Position numbers and translations under genes: made by a program. A stretch of DNA of 64,000 bases from Planctomycetota bacterium (lineage in GTDB: Bacteria > Planctomycetota > J058 > JAJDCQ01): contig JAJDCQ010000065.1 of the NCBI GenBank assembly GCA_029260755.1, positions 118,204-182,203 of the forward strand, in the 5' to 3' direction. This document shows positions 7,718 through 15,977 of this stretch, one piece after another. Under the pieces are notes generated by a model that saw nothing but the letters and a program-made list of their open reading frames with translations, was not told the DNA's origin and searched no databases. Each line of letters opens with the position of its first letter. Position 1 is the stretch's first letter.

Positions 7718-10645
7718 TCAGTCCGCGGTGAGCTCGAACACGAAGATCTTCCCGCGGCTCGTCCCCACGTAGAGGGTGCGCTCGTCGACGCCGATCTCGA
7801 GAGCGGTGACGAGGTAGCCGAGCGCGGTGAGGTCGATCGATGCCGCCGGCCGATACGGGGACGCCCGCCGTCGCACGTCGACCACCGAGCCCGAGGCGAC
7901 GGCGACCCACTCGGACGACAGCGTGGCCATGACCCGTTCGCCCGGAACGACCGTCACCACGAACCCCGGCTCGATCTCACCCGCGAACGGCCGCCCGATG
8001 TATGCGGTTCCGTCGCGACCCACGACCAGAAGCTCCTTCGCCGACGGAGCCGTCGCGATCGCCGTCACGGCCGTGATCCCGTCGAACGACGAGATCCCCT
8101 CGTCGAGATCGACGGTGAAGACCTCCCCGGACGCGGCGTCGAGGCCGAACGCCTTCGAGTCGTCGAGGAACGCCAGATCCGAGAACGCCCGAGGCGAGTC
8201 GTCCACGGTCACACCGCCCGCGCTCGACCGACCGATGCGCCCTCCGCCCGCCCAGAGAGTCGTCTCACCCGAGGGCGAGATCGCGATGGCCCGAGCCGTC
8301 ACGCCGCGCGCGATCGTGTCGATCCTCCCGGCGTCGGGTCCTCCGAGCCGGATCCGGGCGAGACTGCCGTGACGATCGACGGCCACCGCGGAGTCGCCGG
8401 CCTCGTCGATCGTGAGGGTCGTCGCGTGCATGCCGTCGGCGGCGACCGCGAGGGCCGAGCCCTCCCAGCGGCCCACGCGAAGCGCGCCGCCACTCACGAG
8501 CTCGCCTCCCGCGGTCGACCGGATCGAGAACACCTCACCCTGGTGGCCCTCGTGAGCCGGCCCGGTCGTGATCGCCTCGGACGGTGGGCGCCGCGCGAGA
8601 TCCCAGAAACGGACCGTCCGGTCATCGCCAGCCGACGCGGCGAGCTGCCCGTCGGCGGAGAAGGCGACCTCGTCGATCCAGGACCGATGCGCGTCCGGCC
8701 TCTTCCAAACGAGCCGCGGCTCACCCTCGACGCTCCAGAGACACAGGGCGCCGTCGAACCCTCCCACGAGGGCGAGCGCCCCTGTCGGATCGAAGGCGAC
8801 GCCGCGGGAGCCCGGGGGCTCGCGGAGGTCCTGCCACGATGACGACGCGCCATGCAGGTCGAAGAGTCGCGCGCTGGTGAAGACCCGCTTCCGGCCCTCG
8901 GCTCGCGTCGATGCCACGATCACGCGTCGCGCCTCGGGGGACACCGCGACCAGCTGATCGAACGCTCCCGCGCTCTCGATCCGGACCGGCGCGGCGGCCT
9001 CCGCCAGGTCGAAGACGCGGACCTCGCGCCTCCCTTCCCACGCCGCGACGAGAGTCCGAGCGTCCCGCGTGAGGGCGAGATCCCGACAGCGGAATCGGGT
9101 CGGCTCCTCGAGTCGAGTCGGTGGCTCGACCGCCTCGTTCGCCAGATCCGTCGACCAGACGAACACGCTGCCGGACTCGTGCCCGGAGACGATGACGGTC
9201 CCGTCGGCGCTGGCCGTCGTCGCGCCGATGCTCCCCTCCCGAGGCGGTGTCGGGATGTCGACCTCGCGATCGCCGTCGATCTCCCACGCCCGGATGGTCA
9301 TCCCGAAGCCGACGATCACCCAGCGCCCGTCGCCGGTCATCGCTCCGCGGGCCGTGGGGGTCCATCGATAGAAGAGCTCCTCTCCGGTCTCGCGTTCCCA
9401 GACGACCGTCTCTGCATCGGAGACGACGAGCACGCGCGACCCGTCGTCGGAGAACGCTATGTCCTTGCCGATGCCACCCATTCGCCACGCAGGTTTCCCG
9501 AGGGCCTCGACGAGCCGCGCTCCGTCGACGCGTGGCTCCCGGGCCTTCCGCGACGGCGGCTCGTCGACGTCGATGGCCGGTCCGTCCGACGGCGTCGGGA
9601 TGGCCTGCGGCCCCGACCCACCCGCGGCCGTCGTCGGGCCGACCGCCGGCCCGTTCCCGCTCCCGGCCAAGGCGATCACACCGACGACCACGACGAGCGC
9701 CGCCACCGTCGCGACCGCCGCGATCACGGCGCCCGAGCTCGGCCCCGTCGGGCGCCCGACCGACCGTCCTCCTCGCTTCGGCGCCCGCGGCCCCTCGAGC
9801 GCGCCTTCGATCTCGCCGATCGCCGCCAGCGGGCTCGGGCAGCGGTCCTCCACCTCGCGCGCCGTCAGCCGGCGCACCACCCGGGCGAACCCGGGGGAGA
9901 GGTGCGGCGCGATCTCTCGCGGATCCGGGCACTCCCCCGTGATCCGTCGGGTGAGGACGGCCATCGCCGAGGGGGCATCGAACGGGATCTGCCCGGTCGT
10001 CATCCGGTAGAGCATGAGCCCGAGGGCGAACAGGTCGCTCCGGATGTCGACCTGGTCGCCGTTCGCCTGCTCGGGCGACATGTAGTGGGGCGTTCCGAGG
10101 ATCTCGCCGGTCTGGGTGACGCCTCGGTCCTCGGTTCGCTTGGCGAGGCCGAGGTCGGCCAGCTTGACCGTCCCGTCGTTGGCGATGAGGACGTTCGCCG
10201 GCTTCACGTCGCGATGGACGAAGCCGCGCTGGTGCGCGTGCTCGAGCGCCCGGGCGACGTCGCGGCCGATCAGGAGCGCGCGGCGCTCCTCCAGAATCGG
10301 CGTCCGCTCGAGCAGCTTCTTGAGATCGATCCCCTCGACGTACTCGAGCGCCATGAACGGGGATCGCGTCGGCGTGTCGACGCCGGCCGCGACCACGCCG
10401 ACCAGGTTCGGATGCGCGAGGGCGCCGGCCGCCTGCGCCTCGCGCACGAAGCGCGCGACGAACTCGGCGTCCCGGGCGAGGTCGGGCATCATCACCTTGA
10501 GGGCGACGAGCCGCTGCACGACTGGCTGCCGGGCGAGGTAGACGACGCCCATGCCGCCCTCGCCGAGGACGGAGATCACCTCGAAGCCGCCGATGATCCG
10601 GGGTCTCTGCGAACCGCGGTGGGTCTGGTCGGGCGGTCGGGTCAT
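7718..10645 (-). CDS. membrane Ser/Thr protein kinase with C-terminal WD40-type beta-propeller region
   Basis: A protein of 975 aa. The kinase domain spans about residues 20-285: glycine loop GEGGMG (29-34), Lys50 in VALKV, catalytic loop HRDVKPAN (Asp146), metal loop DLG (164-166, Leu for the usual Phe) and SPEQ at the APE position. A transmembrane helix follows at about 306-328. The rest, about 390-975, carries repeated WD40-like units (for example AFSDDGSRVLVVSD and HRSWIDEVAFSADGQLAASAGDDRTVRFWDLA) and should form one or two propellers outside the membrane. The start ATG overlaps the stop of the upstream kinase (ATGA, 10645-10642). The two proteins share their whole layout and much sequence, so this is a tandem duplicate. 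Signal and targets are unknown. Confidence 0.9.
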   Translation of the reverse strand: MTRPPDQTHRGSQRPRIIGGFEVISVLGEGGMGVVYLARQPVVQRLVALKVMMPDLARDAEFVARFVREAQAAGALAHPNLVGVVAAGVDTPTRSPFMALEYVEGIDLKKLLERTPILEERRALLIGRDVARALEHAHQRGFVHRDVKPANVLIANDGTVKLADLGLAKRTEDRGVTQTGEILGTPHYMSPEQANGDQVDIRSDLFALGLMLYRMTTGQIPFDAPSAMAVLTRRITGECPDPREIAPHLSPGFARVVRRLTAREVEDRCPSPLAAIGEIEGALEGPRAPKRGGRSVGRPTGPSSGAVIAAVATVAALVVVVGVIALAGSGNGPAVGPTTAAGGSGPQAIPTPSDGPAIDVDEPPSRKAREPRVDGARLVEALGKPAWRMGGIGKDIAFSDDGSRVLVVSDAETVVWERETGEELFYRWTPTARGAMTGDGRWVIVGFGMTIRAWEIDGDREVDIPTPPREGSIGATTASADGTVIVSGHESGSVFVWSTDLANEAVEPPTRLEEPTRFRCRDLALTRDARTLVAAWEGRREVRVFDLAEAAAPVRIESAGAFDQLVAVSPEARRVIVASTRAEGRKRVFTSARLFDLHGASSSWQDLREPPGSRGVAFDPTGALALVGGFDGALCLWSVEGEPRLVWKRPDAHRSWIDEVAFSADGQLAASAGDDRTVRFWDLARRPPSEAITTGPAHEGHQGEVFSIRSTAGGELVSGGALRVGRWEGSALAVAADGMHATTLTIDEAGDSAVAVDRHGSLARIRLGGPDAGRIDTIARGVTARAIAISPSGETTLWAGGGRIGRSSAGGVTVDDSPRAFSDLAFLDDSKAFGLDAASGEVFTVDLDEGISSFDGITAVTAIATAPSAKELLVVGRDGTAYIGRPFAGEIEPGFVVTVVPGERVMATLSSEWVAVASGSVVDVRRRASPYRPAASIDLTALGYLVTALEIGVDERTLYVGTSRGKIFVFELTAD

Positions 10646-13600
10646 CGTTCTCCGAGGTCGAAGACGAGGACCTTGCCCCGATCGGTCCCGACGCGGAGGG
10701 TTCGCTCGTCCGCGTCGATCGCGAGCGAGGTCGCCTCGTAACCGAGAGGACCGAGGTCGATCGTGTCGATGGGCGCGCCGGGCGTCTCGCGGTCCCAGAG
10801 CTCGATGACGCCCTCGGCCGAGGCGGCGAGGAGCCGGGACGAGACCGCCATCACCGGACGCCGCCGGAGCAGCCCGAAGCGTCGCGCCTGGAACGTCTGG
10901 GGGCCGGTCCGCAGGTCGTGAACCTCGATCGACCCATCGGCCAGGAGAATCGCGAAGATGTCTCCCGTCGCCGCGGCCGCGACCCCCACCGGCGAGCCCG
11001 AGAGCCGCTCCCCCCGGCTCGCCTCGAGGGTTCTCGTTCTCGCATCGGGAGACAGCAGCCAGCGCCGGCCGCTCCCGCCCAGGCTTCCGATGGCCAGGAC
11101 GCGCGCCGCCCCCGCCCCGAGGAGGGCCACGTCGGTGACGCGCATCTCCTCGGGCGGCGCCAGGATCAGCGGCTGCGATTCGCCCGGGCGCCAGTACCCG
11201 ATCTGTCCTCCGGTCGCGAGAGTCGCGACGGTCCCCCCGTCCGCGGAGAGCTCGACGTCGACGATCAGCTCCTGCGTCCCGTCGTCCCGGCGTCCGGCGA
11301 TCCTCGCCGATGCCGAGACGCGGAGCGTCTGCGCGGCCCCCGCCCCGTCGACGTCCACGACGACCACCCGGCCGTCGTACAGGCCGGCCGCCGCGCGCGG
11401 TCCCCGGACGGCTCCCGCCGTGACCGTCCGGCCTCGCCGCGCGGGATCGAACGGATGCCCGACGGTCGCCGCATCGGGACTCCGGACGAGCAGGCTCGCC
11501 ATCCCGACGCTCAGGAACCGACCCGACGGGGGAGGCGCCTCCCCGAGGGCCGCGATCGCGCCGAGATGTCCGTCGGAGGCGACCGCCAGCGACGGCGCGA
11601 TCTGCGCGAGGGAATCGATGTCCCACACCCGCGCCTGCCCGTCGGCGCCGGCCGAGACCGCCCAGGAGCCATCGGGGGCGAGCGCAACGCAGGTCGCCCC
11701 GCCGACGTGGCCCGGCAGCTTCCCCGACGGCAGCGGGTCGGCCGCCGTCACGTCGTACAGGTCGATCGCGCCGCTCCGGCGCGCGACGAGGGCGCGCTCG
11801 CCGGACGCATCGAACGCGACGGCCAGCCCGACCTCGGTCCCGAGCTCCTGCGGAACCGAGCGCTCCTCCGGTGGACGGGTCAGGTCCCAGAGCTTCGGGG
11901 GCGGGAGCGTCTCGACCGTCGCGCCGGACAGCGGCGCCGACACGGCGAGGACCCGGTCGGCGTCGGGCGCGAGGGCGAGGCGACGGTGGGCCCGCGGACC
12001 GGCGTCGGCCGACCAGACCTCCGCCTTCGTCGCGACGTCGAAGAGGCGGACGGAGCTGCCGATCCCGCCGGCGAGCACGCGCGTCCCGTCGCGCGAGAGC
12101 ACCACGTCCGTCACGCCGGCGCCCGCGCCGATCGCGTCGAGCGGCTCGAAGCGACGAGCCTTCGGGTCGAGCCGCCAGAGCCGAATCGGTCCGCGACCAT
12201 CCACCGAGGCGACCGTCCAGCGGTCGGGGCCTCCGCCGACGGAGACGGCGAGGGGCCGCCCATCGTGGGCATCCTCGACGCTCGCGACGTCCACTCCGGA
12301 GCCAACCTCCCAGGCGTGGAGCTGGCCCTTCCCTCTCCTCATCGCGACTCCGGCGATCGCGATGGCGCCGTCGGGCGTGAGCGCCGCTCCGAGGATCGCC
12401 CCGTCGCCGGGGAAGCGGTAGAGGAGCTCCCGACCGGAGGGATGCTCGAGGACCGCGAGCCCAGCGTGCGAGGCGAGGAGGACGCGCCGACCGTCGTCCG
12501 AGACCGAGACCCTCGAGGCGGTCGACCAAAGCCCCCACGGGCGGTCGCCGTGGACCGCGACGAGACGGGCCGGGCCCGGGCGCCCGACGAGCGCGGTCGC
12601 GGCGCTCGGCCAGCCCGGGGCGAGGGCGTCCCACGCTTCGGGCGGCCTCGGCGGCGGGTCGTCCGGGCCGGGCGGCGGCGGCGGGCCGTCGATCGTCGGC
12701 AGCTCCCCCGAGCCGGTGAGGTCCGGGTCGGACCGCTCGCGCGTCGCCAGGTAGACGACGAGGGCGACCGCGCCGAGGGCGAGCAGCGCCGTGAACGCGG
12801 CGACGGCGACCGCCTTCCCGGCGCCGCCGCGTCGAGCGGCGCGCTCCGCGAGGGTCGGCGCCGCGATCGGCACCCGCCGCGACGTCGTTCGCCGGGCGCG
12901 GGCGGACCCCGACGGCCGGCGCTCGCCGCCGGACGCCGCGGGCGACAGGACCGCCGCCGCGCGCTCGGACGAGGTCGACCGGCGACGCGCCGGGCCGCGC
13001 CGACCGAGCGCCCGCTCGATCGCCTGGATCGCGTCGGTCGGGCTCGGGCATCGCTCGGGGAGCTCGCGCGCGGTGAGGGACTTCACCACCCGGGCGAACC
13101 CGGCCGAGAGGCTCGGCATCTCTTCCCGCGGGTCGGGGCAGTCCTCGGTCATCCGGCGCGTGAGCATCGCCATGGGCGACCGCGCCTGAAACGCGCGGGT
13201 GCCCGTGCCCATCTCGTAGAGCATGAGACCGAGCGAGTAGAGATCGCTCCGGATGTCGAGCTGGTCGCCGTGCGCCTGCTCGGGCGACATGTAGTGGGGC
13301 GTCCCGATGATCTCGCCGGTGCGCGTGATGCCGCTCCCCTCGTCGGCCTCGAGCCGGGCGAGGCCGAGGTCCGCCAGCTTGATCGTCCCCTCGGTCGAGA
13401 TGAGGACGTTCGAGGGCTTGAGGTCCCGGTGGATGAAGCCCTTCTCGTGGGCGTGCTCGAGGGCGCGGGCGAGGTCGTATCCGATCTCGAGGGCGCGCTC
13501 CTCGTCGAACCGGCCGCCGGCCGCCTTCAGGGCCTTCGCCAGGTCGGTCCCATCGATGTACTCGAAGGCGATGAAGAGGCTGCCCGTCGCCAGGTCGACG

Positions 13601-13854
13601 CCCGCGTCGATGACGCCGACGATGTTGGGGTGCTTGCACGCGGCGGCCGCGCGGGCCTCGCGGTCGAAGCGCTCCATGTAGACCTTGTCCTCGGCGAGCT
13701 CCGTCGCGAGGACCTTGAGGGCGACGGCGCGGTCGAGGCTGCGCTGGCGCGCCCGATAGACCGCGCCCATCCCTCCCTTGCCGAGCAGGGAGATGATGTC
13801 GAAGTCGCCGAGCTCGCGCGGCGGGATCTGGGTCTGGTCGGCTGGGTCGGACAT
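10642..13854 (-). CDS. membrane Ser/Thr protein kinase with WD40-type C-terminal region (upstream paralogue)
   Basis: A protein of 1070 aa, started at ATG 13854, which begins MSDPADQTQIPP and removes an implausible upstream extension. The kinase domain covers about residues 18-285: GKGGMG loop (25-30), Lys47, HRDLKPSN with Asp144, DLG at 162-164, and SPEQ. Then come a basic, Ser/Arg-rich linker of some 60 residues, a transmembrane helix at about 347-370, and a propeller-like region of about 650 residues with repeated VSVSDDGRRVLLAS and VALAPDGSWAVSAGADGQARVWDI units. It is translationally coupled to the shorter paralogue downstream. The pair may sense the envelope state and phosphorylate shared targets, possibly each other. 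They follow the acyl-synthase genes on the same strand, separated by 76 bp from the hydrolase gene. Confidence 0.9.
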   Translation of the reverse strand: MSDPADQTQIPPRELGDFDIISLLGKGGMGAVYRARQRSLDRAVALKVLATELAEDKVYMERFDREARAAAACKHPNIVGVIDAGVDLATGSLFIAFEYIDGTDLAKALKAAGGRFDEERALEIGYDLARALEHAHEKGFIHRDLKPSNVLISTEGTIKLADLGLARLEADEGSGITRTGEIIGTPHYMSPEQAHGDQLDIRSDLYSLGLMLYEMGTGTRAFQARSPMAMLTRRMTEDCPDPREEMPSLSAGFARVVKSLTARELPERCPSPTDAIQAIERALGRRGPARRRSTSSERAAAVLSPAASGGERRPSGSARARRTTSRRVPIAAPTLAERAARRGGAGKAVAVAAFTALLALGAVALVVYLATRERSDPDLTGSGELPTIDGPPPPPGPDDPPPRPPEAWDALAPGWPSAATALVGRPGPARLVAVHGDRPWGLWSTASRVSVSDDGRRVLLASHAGLAVLEHPSGRELLYRFPGDGAILGAALTPDGAIAIAGVAMRRGKGQLHAWEVGSGVDVASVEDAHDGRPLAVSVGGGPDRWTVASVDGRGPIRLWRLDPKARRFEPLDAIGAGAGVTDVVLSRDGTRVLAGGIGSSVRLFDVATKAEVWSADAGPRAHRRLALAPDADRVLAVSAPLSGATVETLPPPKLWDLTRPPEERSVPQELGTEVGLAVAFDASGERALVARRSGAIDLYDVTAADPLPSGKLPGHVGGATCVALAPDGSWAVSAGADGQARVWDIDSLAQIAPSLAVASDGHLGAIAALGEAPPPSGRFLSVGMASLLVRSPDAATVGHPFDPARRGRTVTAGAVRGPRAAAGLYDGRVVVVDVDGAGAAQTLRVSASARIAGRRDDGTQELIVDVELSADGGTVATLATGGQIGYWRPGESQPLILAPPEEMRVTDVALLGAGAARVLAIGSLGGSGRRWLLSPDARTRTLEASRGERLSGSPVGVAAAATGDIFAILLADGSIEVHDLRTGPQTFQARRFGLLRRRPVMAVSSRLLAASAEGVIELWDRETPGAPIDTIDLGPLGYEATSLAIDADERTLRVGTDRGKVLVFDLGER

Positions 13855-13930
13855 GGTCGAGCGGAGCCTACGCTGCCACCTTACCACGCCCCCGGGGGGA
13901 AGAGGGGAGACCGATCGGTCGGGTCGGCCC

Positions 13931-14863
13931 TCACCCGACGATCGGGTTTCTCTCCAGGAACTTCTCGACGCGGTCGACGACGTCCTCGGGGCGATCCTCG
14001 AGGACGAAGTGGCCGGCATCGGCCCAGGCGTGAACCTCCGCCTCGGGGAAGCGCCGGCGCCACTCGTCGAGGAAGTGGACGTCGAAGACGAAGTCGCGGA
14101 GGCCCCAGCAGATCAGCATCGGGACCTTCCGGAATCGCTCGAGGCCGGTCTCCACCTCGGAGACGATGTCCCAGGCGCGGTCGCCCTGCCGGAGCGGGAT
14201 GTCCTGAACGAACCGGAGCACCGCGAGGCGGTGATCCCACGAGTCGTACGGCGCGAGGTAGGCCTGCCGCACCTCGGGGGCGAGCGGGCGCGTCGTGCAC
14301 ACGTTGACGGCCGCCCGCGAGAACGCGCCGACGCCGCGGACGAGCGCCGCGCCGACCCGGGTCCGGGCGAACCAGAGCTGCCACGGGAAGGGCTTGCTCG
14401 ACGGCAGGTGGAAGGCGGCCGTGTTGAGGACGACGATCCGCTTGATCCGGTCGGCGTGGCGGCTCGCCCAGGTCGTCCCGATCATGCCGCCCCAGTCGTG
14501 AACGACCAGGGTGATCCGCTCGCCGAGGTCGAGGCTCTCGAGGAGCGCGTCGAGGTCCTCGACGCGGCGACCGAGGGTGTACTCGTAGACATCCTCGCCC
14601 GGCTTGTCCGAGAGACCGCAGCCGACGTGGTCGGGCGCGATGCAGCGGTACCGGTCGCGGAGCGCGTCGATCAGCACCCGGAAGTAGAACGACCACGTCG
14701 GGTTGCCGTGGACGAACACGACCGGGTCGCCCTCGCCCTCGTCGACGTAGTGCATTCGAATGCCGTCGCGCTCGAAGAAGCGACTCTGGAACGGGTAGAG
14801 GCGAGCGGTCGCCTCGCCGAGCAGCGCGGCGGCGTTCCGGGGAGGCTGGGCGGTCATCGTCAT
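13931..14863 (-). CDS. oleB: alpha/beta hydrolase, OleB-like (haloalkane-dehalogenase family)
   Basis: A protein of 310 aa. The oxyanion loop is HGNPTWSFYFR, the nucleophile is Asp123 in VVHDWGGMIG, and the catalytic His lies in DAGHFVLED near the C-terminus, with an acid in the GLRDFVFD segment. An Asp nucleophile with HGNPTWS is shared by haloalkane dehalogenases and OleB. OleB is the beta-lactone decarboxylase of bacterial long-chain olefin synthesis, which forms the final cis-alkene. The adjacent upstream OleA-like gene favours OleB over a dehalogenase. No OleC (beta-lactone synthetase) or OleD (reductase) lies in the window, so the pathway would have to be completed elsewhere. The gap to the OleA gene is 76 bp and is unusually rich in GAT/GAC-type triplets. 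Start ATG 14863; ATG 14857 is an alternative. Confidence 0.75.
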   Translation of the reverse strand: MTMTAQPPRNAAALLGEATARLYPFQSRFFERDGIRMHYVDEGEGDPVVFVHGNPTWSFYFRVLIDALRDRYRCIAPDHVGCGLSDKPGEDVYEYTLGRRVEDLDALLESLDLGERITLVVHDWGGMIGTTWASRHADRIKRIVVLNTAAFHLPSSKPFPWQLWFARTRVGAALVRGVGAFSRAAVNVCTTRPLAPEVRQAYLAPYDSWDHRLAVLRFVQDIPLRQGDRAWDIVSEVETGLERFRKVPMLICWGLRDFVFDVHFLDEWRRRFPEAEVHAWADAGHFVLEDRPEDVVDRVEKFLERNPIVG

Positions 14864-14939
14864 CGGGGTCCGTCTCGTTCCGTCGTCGTCATCTTGTTCG
14901 TCATCATCTTCATCGTGCTCTTCGTGTCCGCGTCTCGGG

Positions 14940-15977
14940 CTACCAGCGCAGCCCGAGCATGAGGCAGTTGAGGCCGCTCCCGATCCCGAGGAAGCCGACG
15001 CGCTGCCCCCGCTCGAGGAAGCCGCGCTCGTCGGCGATCGCCGCGGTGATCGGCAGCGCGACCGTCCCGGTGTTCCCGAGGTAGGCGAACGTCGAGAAGT
15101 CCTTGGCCGCGTCGATCCCGAGGGTCGTCAGGATCACGTCGCGATGGCCCGAGCCGACCTGATGGCAGATCACGCGATCGATGCCGGCCGCGGTCCAGGA
15201 GAGCTCGGAGCAGAAGGCGTCCCACGTGCGCTTGCCGAGGGCGACGCCGTGCTCGAGGACGGCCGGCGCGTCGGTCCGCATGAACGGCTCGCCGCGCTCG
15301 GGGTCGATCCCCCAGCGGCAGAGGGCGTGGTGCTCCGGCGCGGTCAGGCTGACGCCCCCCTCGAGGCGACGCCCGGCCGCCGGCCCGCCGAACGAGCCGT
15401 CGGTCAGGACGACCGCGACCGCGCCCGAGCCGCCGGTCATCGTCGCGACCGATCCGGTGAACCGCTCCATCGTCGGATCCTCGGTGAGCCGGGCGATCGT
15501 CGTCTCGACGATCTCGCGGGCGGTCTCACACGAGACGACGATCCCGGCCCGGATCTGGCCGAGCTCGATCCGGTTCGCGACATCGAGGATGCCGGTCAGG
15601 ACGCCGAGGCAGGCGTTGCTCACATCGTAGACGGCGACCTCGGCGCCGACGCCGAGGGCGTCAGCCACCCGACAGGCGGTCGCCGGCTCGAACAGCTCGC
15701 GGTAGACGCCCGCGTGCAGGACGACGCCGAGGGCCGAGGCCGGGACGTCGGCCTTCTGGAGCGCCTCGCGCGCCGCGGCGATCGCGCCGTCGGTCGGCCG
15801 GAAGCCGGCGTCCCACCATCGCCGCTCGGCGATGCCGGTGAGCGCCTCGAGCTGCCCGCGCGGCACGTGGAGCCGCTTCAGGACCGGGGCGAGCCGATCC
15901 TCGAGCTCGTCGGTCGTCACGACCACCGGCGCGAGCTCGTAGGCGATCGCGGAGAGATGGACGCGCTCGTATCTCAT
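14940..15977 (-). CDS. oleA: OleA-like acyl-CoA condensing enzyme (thiolase superfamily, KAS III type)
   Basis: A protein of 345 aa with a KAS III-like fold. The nucleophile is Cys123 in YDVSNACLGVL, the His lies in VICHQVGSG, and the Asn lies in FAYLGNTGTVALP, giving a complete Cys-His-Asn triad. The N-terminus (MRYERVHLSAIAYELAP) and the LTGIAERRWWDAGF segment are like OleA, which joins two long-chain acyl-CoAs head to head by a non-decarboxylative Claisen reaction to a beta-keto acid. The ATG overlaps the TGA of the PfaC-like gene (ATGA, 15977-15974), a direct sign of co-translation with the acyl-chain synthase. A plain FabH or another stand-alone condensing enzyme is possible, but the following OleB-like hydrolase supports OleA. 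Confidence 0.78.
   Translation of the reverse strand: MRYERVHLSAIAYELAPVVVTTDELEDRLAPVLKRLHVPRGQLEALTGIAERRWWDAGFRPTDGAIAAAREALQKADVPASALGVVLHAGVYRELFEPATACRVADALGVGAEVAVYDVSNACLGVLTGILDVANRIELGQIRAGIVVSCETAREIVETTIARLTEDPTMERFTGSVATMTGGSGAVAVVLTDGSFGGPAAGRRLEGGVSLTAPEHHALCRWGIDPERGEPFMRTDAPAVLEHGVALGKRTWDAFCSELSWTAAGIDRVICHQVGSGHRDVILTTLGIDAAKDFSTFAYLGNTGTVALPITAAIADERGFLERGQRVGFLGIGSGLNCLMLGLRW

Noticed and set aside
13931..14863. Haloalkane dehalogenase.
   Set aside because: The sequence alone would allow it (Asp nucleophile, HGNPTWS), but the gene directly follows an OleA-like gene in a lipid operon, where OleB is the more likely member of this family.
14864..14939. A short coding gene in the GAT/GAC-rich gap between oleA and oleB.
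   Set aside because: The frame would be about 20 codons of Asp/Glu or Thr/Met repeats without a ribosome site. It looks like a low-complexity linker or slippage product.
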